From an uncultured Clostridia bacterium (GTDB lineage: Bacteria > Bacillota > Clostridia > TANB77 > CAG-508): a stretch of DNA of 38,912 bases. The notes under the pieces were generated by a model, which did not search any database, was not told the DNA's origin, and saw only the letters and a program-made list of their open reading frames with translations. The translations under genes were made by a program, and so were the position numbers. Location of the stretch: NCBI GenBank assembly GCA_944386775.1, contig CALXCJ010000008.1:1-38912 (forward strand), read 5' to 3'. Positions 32,749-38,912 of this stretch are shown here, piece by piece; the stretch's first letter is position 1; every line of letters begins with the position of its first letter.

Positions 32749-32920
32749 CATTTAATGTTTTTCTATTAAGAGAGAAAATGTCCTAATTGTGGACTGCTAT
32801 CAATTAGGATTTTTCTATTAAAAGTGAAAACTGCCCCAATTATGGGCTATTCCAATTAGGATTTTTTCTATTAAAAGTAAGAAATGCCCCAATTTGGAAC
32901 ATTTCCTATTTGGGACATTT
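32749..32920. repeat. 52-bp tandem repeats carrying terminator-like hairpins
   Basis: Units recur every 52 bases (for example GATTTTTCTATTAAAAG at 32809 and again near 32861). Each holds a stem followed by a T run: CCTAATTG...CAATTAGG then ATTTTT at 32782-32815, and similar stems with CCCCAATT in the next two units; a GGACATTT...AAATGTCC stem opens the array. It separates the convergent ger operon and ylbF gene and probably works as a multiplied bidirectional terminator. Confidence 0.75.
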
Positions 32921-33259
32921 TTAGTCTTTTATTACGTCTTGGATTGCCTCTCCTATAATTTTGTTTACGTCTGCGATTAGTATGTTAAATTTAGTTTCGG
33001 CTTCAAAGTATCTTTTGGCATCTTGGTCTTCTATTAGTTCTATGTATAGTTTTTGTGCTTCTTTTAAGCTTTCTTCGTCTGGTTTTCCTGTTTGCAACTC
33101 TTTTATTTGTGCGTCATATCTTGCTTTTTCGAATTTTTTTATTTTTTCTTTTAGATCTTGTTTCATATTTATTGCTTCTTTTGCCATTTTGTAATTTACA
33201 TATTCTTCTGATGCTTTTATTTCACTTGCTAGTCTGTTTACTGTGTCATATACGTTCAT
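32921..33259 (-). CDS. YlbF/YmcA-family protein
   Basis: The 112-residue all-helical protein (MNVYDTVNRLASEIKASEEYVNYKMAKEAI at the start, then a lysine-rich helix and FEAETKFNILIADVNKIIGEAI at the end) matches the Com_YlbF family. In Bacillus, YlbF, YmcA and YaaT form a complex that acts with RNase Y on mRNA processing and influences sporulation and competence. The start has GGAGG eight bases upstream; it follows the DUF3048 gene by 39 bp. Confidence 0.85.
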   Translation of the reverse strand: MNVYDTVNRLASEIKASEEYVNYKMAKEAINMKQDLKEKIKKFEKARYDAQIKELQTGKPDEESLKEAQKLYIELIEDQDAKRYFEAETKFNILIADVNKIIGEAIQDVIKD

Positions 33260-33298
33260 TTCAAGTCCTCCTTTTTAACTTTTTTGTTTTTCTGATTT

Positions 33299-34384
33299 TT
33301 AACTATTTGTTTGTACTGTTTCATTTCCCACAATTTCTACTTGTGCGGTAGTTGGGACTATGTTTACCCAAGTGTTTCCATCGTTTACTTCTATTTCGTT
33401 TCCTTCCAAGGTTTGATATTTTGTTTGTTCGTCTCTTGCTTCTTTTATACATTTTATTTTAATTGCTTTTCCATTTGTAATATAATATCCATCAAATGTT
33501 CCTATGTTTTTAAGACCTTGTCTTCCTTTGTTTTCTGTATCTTGCAGTGTGTAATTGTCACAGAATGTTACTATTATATTTTTGGTTGTTACTGTTTCTT
33601 TTGTGTCCCAGTCTGTTTGTTTAACTCCTCTTGCATATCTTTCATATCTTTTGGTTTCTTGATTATATTTATATTCTACTACTTCTAGGTCTGAGTGTGG
33701 TATTTTAATAGAAATTGCATCTTGTCCCTCTTCTAGGTTTACTTCTTCTGCTTTATAGTTTAGTATGCTTTCTTTATTTGATGTTGTTCTATAGCCTTTG
33801 TTTTTTGCTGATTGTAATATTTTTTCTGTGCTTGTTACTGCATTGTGTGGTGCATATTTGTCTTTTACTCTCCAGAATGTTGTTCCATCTTCATATATTC
33901 CATTTATATTGTGGATTGAGTATTTTGTCATGTCTGATTCGGCTTGTGGACTTTGCCCAAAGTGTACATATATTGCATCATTTTCCATTGCATAGTCTAA
34001 AAAGTAGTGTCTTGCACTTCTTACTGGTCCAATTTTTGCTACATTTGCTCCTTTAAATAGAGCCATAAGTCTAGTTTCTCCACCTTCTACTATTATTTCA
34101 TAGACCATATATGTTTGGTTTAAGCCTGCTTGTGGCCATGCTCCATTGTGGTTGTCTATCATTACTGCGATTGGTCTGTCGCTTCCTTTGTATATTTCAA
34201 CTTCTTTTTCTGGTATTTTTGCTGTTAGCATATTATTTTCAGATAAATTTGTGTCTGTGTTTGCCTCTGTTTGCTCTGCCATATTTTGCTTGTCTTTAGT
34301 TATTTGATATGCAAGTATTCCTCCCGCTCCTAATATTAGTATTATTAGTACGGCTATTAATATTTTTACTCCTTTTCCTCCCAT
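33299..34384 (-). CDS. DUF3048 (YerB-like) membrane-anchored protein
   Basis: One N-terminal helix (residues ~7-27) anchors a 361-residue protein. Residues ~70-200 hold the DUF3048 N-domain (RPIAVMIDNHNGAWPQAGL, YEIIVEGGETRLMALF, IGPVRSARHYFLDYA), and the C-terminal ~100 residues hold the DUF3048 C-domain (GTFDGYYITNGKAIKIKC). YerB-family proteins are exported and of unknown role. No lipobox cysteine is seen here. The neighbours are ybeY and ylbF on the same strand. Confidence 0.92.
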   Translation of the reverse strand: MGGKGVKILIAVLIILILGAGGILAYQITKDKQNMAEQTEANTDTNLSENNMLTAKIPEKEVEIYKGSDRPIAVMIDNHNGAWPQAGLNQTYMVYEIIVEGGETRLMALFKGANVAKIGPVRSARHYFLDYAMENDAIYVHFGQSPQAESDMTKYSIHNINGIYEDGTTFWRVKDKYAPHNAVTSTEKILQSAKNKGYRTTSNKESILNYKAEEVNLEEGQDAISIKIPHSDLEVVEYKYNQETKRYERYARGVKQTDWDTKETVTTKNIIVTFCDNYTLQDTENKGRQGLKNIGTFDGYYITNGKAIKIKCIKEARDEQTKYQTLEGNEIEVNDGNTWVNIVPTTAQVEIVGNETVQTNS

Positions 34385-34460
34385 AAAGCCTCCTTGGTGT
34401 TTTTTACTATTTTTTAATTTTTTATTACCTTTTAATTATTGAAATTCATTTTTATTAATT

Positions 34461-34931
34461 TTATCTAGTTATGCCTAATTCATCTAATATTTTGTCTTCT
34501 TTTTTTCTCATTTGCTTTTTATCTTCTTCTTTTATATGGTCATATCCCATTAAGTGGTAAAAACCGTGAACTACCATATAGCTTAGTTCTCTTTCAAAAC
34601 TATGCCCATATTCTTCTGCTTGTTTTTTTACTCTTTCTACTGATATTATTATATCTCCTAAAACATCTTCATAGTTATATTCTTTGTTTTTTATTTTGTT
34701 TTCTAGTTCTTCTTTTTCAAACATTGGAAATGATAATACATCTGTTTCATTGTCCACATTTCTGTATTGTTTGTTTATTTTTCTGATTGTTTCAGGTGTG
34801 GTTAAGTTTATTGTTATGATTAGTTTTGAATTTTCTATTTTTTCTTCTTTAAAACATTTTTCTATTACTTTTTTTATTGTTTCTTCATATTCTTTATTTT
34901 CTTCTATTCCTGTATATGTTATTTCATACAT
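34461..34931 (-). CDS. ybeY: Endoribonuclease YbeY
   Basis: YbeY is a zinc-dependent RNase for 16S rRNA 3'-end maturation and ribosome quality control. The 156-residue protein ends with the metal-binding motif VVHGFYHLMGYDH (HxxxHxxxxxH, residues ~118-130) and has the DVLSFP strand near residue 65 and DVLGDIIIS near 90. In most Firmicutes the order is yqfC-yqfD-phoH-ybeY; here an unrelated protein takes the phoH position. Confidence 0.95.
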   Translation of the reverse strand: MYEITYTGIEENKEYEETIKKVIEKCFKEEKIENSKLIITINLTTPETIRKINKQYRNVDNETDVLSFPMFEKEELENKIKNKEYNYEDVLGDIIISVERVKKQAEEYGHSFERELSYMVVHGFYHLMGYDHIKEEDKKQMRKKEDKILDELGITR

Positions 34932-35042
34932 TTGCTTTCACCTTTTTTCTGCTTTTCGTTATATTTTTAATGTTTATTTTTTATTATTTTTATATTCAAT
35001 CTATTATATTTAACCATTTATATTCAAACCATATCTAAATAT

Positions 35043-36278
35043 TTATACATTAATTTTTACAGTTTTTTCTTTATTTATCTTTCCTGTATAATTTCCTTCT
35101 GATATGAAGCTGTTTTTTAATTCTTTCATTGCTCCATAGTCTACTAGTTTTCTTTTATAGTATTTTATAAGTTTTGAGTAATCTGTTTTTTGGTTTGCTA
35201 TTTGTTTTATATCTTCTTTTATAAATAGTATTTCTTTTTGTCTTACATATTCTATAAAGTCTATGTCTTTTAGTTTTGATATTTCTTTATACTTGTCCCA
35301 ATATTTTTTAAAACTTTCTCGTTTTCTTGGATCTTCCCAGTATACTTTTGTTGATAATAGTTTTATGTTGTAGTCTTCAATTAAGTTTATTAGCATTGAG
35401 TATGCCTTTTCTCTTTTTGTTGCAATTTTGGTGTCTTGTACTAACATTCTTGCGTCTTTTAGTAGTTTTTGGTAACATTGCTGTGCAACTATTAGTGGTA
35501 AGCTGTGTGTGAAGATTTTTCTGCTTATTGCAAGTAGTATCATATTTTTTTCGATGTTGTCTTTTGTGTCTAGTTTTCCTACCATATAGCTTTGTAGTTT
35601 TTCGTATTCTGATATAATTTCTTCTATTTCTTTGTAATCTTCTTGGTCCTTTGTTTGCATTTTTAGTTCTAATATGTTTTGGATGTATTCTTCTATTGTG
35701 TAGAATATTTTTGTGTATATCCATTCTTTGCTTGAATCATATGTGTTTATTGTGTCTGCAAGTTTTATTGAGTAGTTTTTTAAGATTGATTTGTATAAAG
35801 TATCCATTTTTGATATGTAAAATTTGTGGTATCTTTCTATTACTTTTTCTTTTGAGTTCATTTTTATGCTTTCTTCGTCTAGTTCTAATAAATATTTTTG
35901 TTTTCTGTATTTGTAGTCCATATATTCTTTTTCTTTTAGGCTTGTTATTTCATAGTATTTAGATAATGCATTTTTTTCAAATTCTGTTGCTTGATTTGAT
36001 TTTACTTTTTTGTATATTGAGTCCATTACATATTTGTCTAGTGCTTCTAGGTATACTGTGTATGCATCATCATATTTTTTTTCTAGTTCGTCTTGGTTGT
36101 AGTTTTCGTTTTCTTTTGTAAAATTTTCATATGTTTTTAATAGGTTGTTTCTTTTTATATTTATTACTATTCCATTAATTCCTATTTTAGTAGGGATTAA
36201 TAATTTGCTTATTTTACTTGTTATCCTGCTAAAAAAATTAGTATCTACCCCTGTTACTCTTAGGCTTCTTTCTTCCAT
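35043..36278 (-). CDS. Helical hypothetical protein in the yqfD-ybeY interval
   Basis: I do not recognise this 411-residue protein. It is almost all helix, rich in Lys/Glu/Tyr, without signal peptide or membrane segment; coiled-coil-like stretches are seen around residues 50-90 and 205-245. It starts 14 bp after yqfD with no intervening promoter and precedes ybeY by 111 bp, so it belongs to the yqfC-yqfD transcript. The P-loop of PhoH, the usual gene here, is absent. A sporulation role is only suggested by position. Confidence 0.8.
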   Translation of the reverse strand: MEERSLRVTGVDTNFFSRITSKISKLLIPTKIGINGIVINIKRNNLLKTYENFTKENENYNQDELEKKYDDAYTVYLEALDKYVMDSIYKKVKSNQATEFEKNALSKYYEITSLKEKEYMDYKYRKQKYLLELDEESIKMNSKEKVIERYHKFYISKMDTLYKSILKNYSIKLADTINTYDSSKEWIYTKIFYTIEEYIQNILELKMQTKDQEDYKEIEEIISEYEKLQSYMVGKLDTKDNIEKNMILLAISRKIFTHSLPLIVAQQCYQKLLKDARMLVQDTKIATKREKAYSMLINLIEDYNIKLLSTKVYWEDPRKRESFKKYWDKYKEISKLKDIDFIEYVRQKEILFIKEDIKQIANQKTDYSKLIKYYKRKLVDYGAMKELKNSFISEGNYTGKINKEKTVKINV

Positions 36279-36292
36279 TTTTCATCATCCCT

Positions 36293-37477
36293 TCAAAATA
36301 CTATTTTTTCGTTTGTACCTATGTTTTCTATTACTTCATATGTTAATGTTATTTCTACACCGTCTTCTTCTTCATAGGTGTTTACATTTTTATTTACAAT
36401 CTTTGTTTTGTCTTGTATTTCTTGGTCTAATTCTTGCTCTAGTTCTTCTATCCCTAGGTTTATAGCTTCTTGCTTTGTATATTTTTTTTGCTCTTTTTTT
36501 ATTTCTTTATTTGTTGTTTTTATTATTGATATTGGTAAATAAAAATCAGAAAATAGTTTGATTTTTTTCTCTGTGACTATTGTATCATAATTTTGGAATT
36601 TTGAAACCCCTTTTGGTAAATTTATTTGAAAATTATTTATTTTTATTCCATATGTGTTTTCTTCATTTCCTGTTTCTGTTTCTTCCGTAGTGTTATATAG
36701 TATTTTTTTAGTTTTGGTATACCAAACTTTTGCTTCTATTTCTCCTTTTGCATGGACATATCTGACTCCTGTATACTTTCCTTCTATCCACCCATTTATT
36801 AATACTGTTCCTACATTTACAGTATCTCCTACTTTAACAGCTCCAGTGCCATCTTGTGCATTAATTTTTGTAATAATCCCTGTTTTATCTGACACTATAT
36901 TACAAAAGTCATCTTCATCTACTATTTCCGGCTTTTTTTCCGTTTTTACTAGACTTACTATTATATTTGTTCCTTTCTGCTCTATTCCCATCCAGGCAAT
37001 ATCATCTCTTTTTAGCCTTACACTGTTTATTATTTCTTTGGTATCTAGCTTGCTTTTTTTAGTTCCAACTTTTAACCCAGCATCTTCTAAATCTTGATAA
37101 ATCCCTTCAAACTCTTCATCATTTTCTGCTTTTATTTCTATGTTCCAAATATATGTTGAACTTATTCCAATTACAAAAATTAACATTATAAGTGCAATAG
37201 CAAAAATTTTTCTCTTTTTGTATTTGTGCATTATAAATGGAATTCCTTTTTTCTTTTCAATTTTCACTTTACATTGCGTCTTTTTTGCAATTTTTATTAT
37301 CTCTTTAAAATCTTGTATTCCCACATTCAATTTTAAATTTATACTTTTATCTCTTTTTAAATTCCATATTACTATTTTTTGATTTGTGCATATATTAATA
37401 AATCTTTCTATATAATACCCCTCTATATTTATCTTCACATAACCAAATATGTAATTCAGCAAGATTTTAACCCACAT
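36293..37477 (-). CDS. yqfD: Sporulation protein YqfD
   Basis: YqfD is a mother-cell (SigE) membrane protein needed for efficient sporulation. The 394-residue protein has the YqfD layout: a cytoplasmic N-domain (about 1-90), one membrane helix at ~92-112 (KIFAIALIMLIFVIGISSTY), then an extracellular region with LKRDDIAWMGIEQKGT, AQDGTGAVKVGDTVNVGTVLINGWIEG and a C-terminal part that resembles SpoIV-type domains. It follows yqfC by 43 bp. Confidence 0.95.
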   Translation of the reverse strand: MWVKILLNYIFGYVKINIEGYYIERFINICTNQKIVIWNLKRDKSINLKLNVGIQDFKEIIKIAKKTQCKVKIEKKKGIPFIMHKYKKRKIFAIALIMLIFVIGISSTYIWNIEIKAENDEEFEGIYQDLEDAGLKVGTKKSKLDTKEIINSVRLKRDDIAWMGIEQKGTNIIVSLVKTEKKPEIVDEDDFCNIVSDKTGIITKINAQDGTGAVKVGDTVNVGTVLINGWIEGKYTGVRYVHAKGEIEAKVWYTKTKKILYNTTEETETGNEENTYGIKINNFQINLPKGVSKFQNYDTIVTEKKIKLFSDFYLPISIIKTTNKEIKKEQKKYTKQEAINLGIEELEQELDQEIQDKTKIVNKNVNTYEEEDGVEITLTYEVIENIGTNEKIVF

Positions 37478-37520
37478 AGCTACTCTCCCTTATTTGCTAT
37501 TTTACTTAAATACCACCTAT

Positions 37521-37799
37521 TTAATCTACTGTACTTTCAAAATCAAAACTTTCTATCTTACCTGTAACTTTTAAATCATCAGTTGTCATCTCTTCTAAAT
37601 TTAAATCATAGCCATTTATATTTATTATTCCAATATATGTACTGATTCTTATATAAAATTCCTGATACTCTAAAATAGCTTTAAAATTTTCTATTATCAT
37701 TTCATTAAAGCCTTTAATAGTTATTTTTGGAATATCAGAACATATCTCTTCTGGCATTTCTAACAATTTATCAATTTTTCTAAACTTTTTCTTTTTCAT
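37521..37799 (-). CDS. yqfC: Sporulation protein YqfC (YabP family)
   Basis: The 92-residue protein belongs to the YabP/YqfC family; PKITIKGFNEMIIENFKAILEY and the following IRISTYIGIININGYDL are its conserved core. It is expressed in the mother cell and pairs with YqfD. It is the first gene of the yqfC-yqfD-unknown-ybeY run and is separated from the deacetylase gene by the palindromic element at 37811-37869. Confidence 0.92.
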   Translation of the reverse strand: MKKKKFRKIDKLLEMPEEICSDIPKITIKGFNEMIIENFKAILEYQEFYIRISTYIGIININGYDLNLEEMTTDDLKVTGKIESFDFESTVD

Positions 37800-37810
37800 A
37801 TATTTCCTTT

Positions 37811-37869
37811 CGGGATTTAGGGACGGTCCTTAAAATCCCGGCTAGCCGGGATTTTGGGGACGGACCTTT
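37811..37869. repeat. Third CGGGAT-family palindromic element
   Basis: A near-palindrome at 37811-37840 (CGGGATTTAGGGACGGTCC, then TTAAAATCCCG) is followed by GCTAGC and a second half-site at 37847-37869 whose 23 bases are identical to 1532-1554 of the large foldback element. It sits 12 bp upstream of the yqfC start, inside its leader. Confidence 0.75.
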
Positions 37870-37915
37870 AAATCTTTTTTTATTTTTTTTGCTTTTTTTG
37901 TAAAATGTAGTGTAG

Positions 37916-38725
37916 TTATTGCTCAAATTCGTCAAGTGATTTAAATTCATATCCCATATTTTTAATTTCTTTTATTATTTCACCTAATATTTCTGTGTTT
38001 GTTTTTGAGTTTCCATGGAGTAACATTATTTCTCCTGGGTGGACGTTTCCTATTATTTTATTTTTTGCTTTTTCTTTGTCTGGTTGTTTGTCTTCGTTCC
38101 AGTCTTCATATGCAAATGACCACATTACTGTTTTGTAACCTAGGTTATTTATTATTGCTAAAGTTCTTTGGCTGAATTCTCCCATTGGTGGTCTTATGTA
38201 TTTCATTTCGTATCCGAATTTGCTGTATAATGCTTTATGTAAGTCCATTATTTCTGATTCTATTTTTTCATCTGTTAAGTCTGGCATGCTTTTGTGGTTT
38301 ACTGTATGATTTCCTACTATATGCCCTTCATCTATCATTTGCTTTACAAGTTCTGGCTGGGTGTTTAGATAGTGTGCTGTTATGAAAAATGTGGCTTTTA
38401 CATTGTTTTCTTTTAATGTTTCTAATATTTGCTTGGTATATCCTGCTTCATATCCTTCATCAAATGTTAAATATATGTACTTTTTTTCACTATTTCCCAT
38501 TGCTATTCCGTTATTTTCTTCTAATATTTTTTTATTTTCTATGCCTAAATCTGGTTGTTCGTGATTTTCGTTTCTTTTTATTCCCCATCCTATTTTTTTA
38601 TTGCTTAACCCTGAATTACTTGTTTCTATTGTTTCGTTATTTGTTATTTGTGTTTTTGCAGTAATTGTGCATATTGATAGTATTGTGATTATTATTGCTA
38701 TTGTGATGATTTTTTTCTTTTTCAT
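37916..38725 (-). CDS. PdaA-like polysaccharide deacetylase (spore cortex)
   Basis: The 269-residue protein has an N-terminal membrane helix or signal (residues ~5-25) and a NodB/CE4 deacetylase domain: LTFDEGYEAGYT near 90 (catalytic Asp-Glu region), FFITAHYL near 118, GHIVGNHTVNHKSM near 135 (metal-binding HxxxH), IRPPMGEFSQRT near 180 and LLHGNSKT near 230. FDEGYE, RPPMGEFS and WSFAYEDW are diagnostic of PdaA, which deacetylates muramic acid to form the cortex muramic lactam. The context of yqfC/yqfD fits a sporulation gene. The family also has vegetative members, so the exact role is inferred. Confidence 0.85.
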   Translation of the reverse strand: MKKKKIITIAIIITILSICTITAKTQITNNETIETSNSGLSNKKIGWGIKRNENHEQPDLGIENKKILEENNGIAMGNSEKKYIYLTFDEGYEAGYTKQILETLKENNVKATFFITAHYLNTQPELVKQMIDEGHIVGNHTVNHKSMPDLTDEKIESEIMDLHKALYSKFGYEMKYIRPPMGEFSQRTLAIINNLGYKTVMWSFAYEDWNEDKQPDKEKAKNKIIGNVHPGEIMLLHGNSKTNTEILGEIIKEIKNMGYEFKSLDEFEQ

Positions 38726-38845
38726 TATATCAACTCCTTTTTAATTTTTATGAGTGATATTTGAAATTATTCCTCTAGTGTTATGGTATTTTAAAAAATA
38801 TTGGGATTGGAATAATTTTGAAAATTTTATTTTTTAATGAACAAA

Positions 38846-38897
38846 GCGAGCAGAGCTCGCACTCTTGAGGCTGATTAAAATTTCAGCCTTTTATTTT
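38846..38897 (+). terminator. Hairpin pair with terminator at the window end
   Basis: GCGAGC/GCTCGC (38846-38860) is followed by AGGCTGA/TCAGCCT (38868-38889) and TTTATTTTTTT. This is a good + strand terminator, but no + strand gene precedes it here; it may end a small RNA. Confidence 0.6.
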
Positions 38898-38912
38898 TTT
38901 GCCCTTTTTATA

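Overview
The window is low-GC Firmicutes (Clostridia-type) chromosome from an anaerobic spore former. The base composition is strongly A+T rich, codons end in A/T, Shine-Dalgarno sequences are strong, and the gene set includes spoIVA, sigK, yqfC/yqfD, a pdaA-like deacetylase, a gerA-type germination operon and an FprA flavodiiron protein. Some features resemble uncultured gut Clostridia (prepilin-like proteins with a formylglycine-enzyme-like tail, AT-rich repeats), but no species can be named from the sequence.

Layout: spoIVA (+) opens the window and is separated from rlmN by a 451-bp foldback element that fills the gap between the two stop codons. A long minus-strand run follows from prmC (9.7 kb) down to rlmN: prmC, whiA, hemW, an acyltransferase with its DUF6320-like membrane partner, fprA and a small gene. 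At 10.2-11.3 kb lies a + strand prepilin/FGE-like gene with a GC-rich 3' end that looks like the variable region of a diversity-generating retroelement target; no reverse transcriptase is present here. At 11.5-13.9 kb is a large coiled-coil protein with a DE/Y repeat. A 6S RNA gene sits at 14.1-14.3 kb. At 14.5-17.1 kb are accessory remnants (a 62-codon gene, a YhcG-type PD-(D/E)XK protein, a serine recombinase fragment) next to sigK. Then come a HAD phosphatase, a membrane-anchored protein, DUF368, a U32 tRNA-hydroxylation enzyme, a RelA/SpoT-domain protein, trmR, typA, plsC, a P-loop/Asp23 fusion and a transglutaminase-like protein. The germination operon (gerA, gerB, gerC and a 2-TM protein) lies at 28.3-32.7 kb, and a minus-strand sporulation/RNA-processing run (pdaA-like, yqfC, yqfD, unknown, ybeY, yerB-like, ylbF) ends the window.

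The most important observation concerns three otherwise intact genes, the YhcG-type gene, sigK (twice) and gerA. They are broken by single-base +1 shifts, and all four shifts fall on the same signal: an in-frame CGG codon preceded by a codon ending in T and followed by A or T (NNT-C-GGA or NNT-C-GGT). Skipping the C restores each full-length protein and places glycine at the junction. In a hand scan of every other protein gene in the window I found no in-frame CGG, except three in the RelA/SpoT-domain gene. Random indels or sequencing errors would not share a codon. I infer that CGG is a starved or unassigned codon in this organism and that ribosomes shift +1 there, as at the rare AGG codon of yeast Ty1 (CUU-AGG-C). 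In that case late sporulation (SigK) and germination (GerA) would be translationally gated. This is inference from sequence; tRNA content and read-level confirmation would decide it.

A small family of GC-rich palindromes built on CGGGAT..GGGACGGTCC occurs at 1.5-1.9, 4.5 and 37.8 kb. Several leader regions also carry short tandem hairpin repeats (21.3, 23.2 and 32.8 kb).
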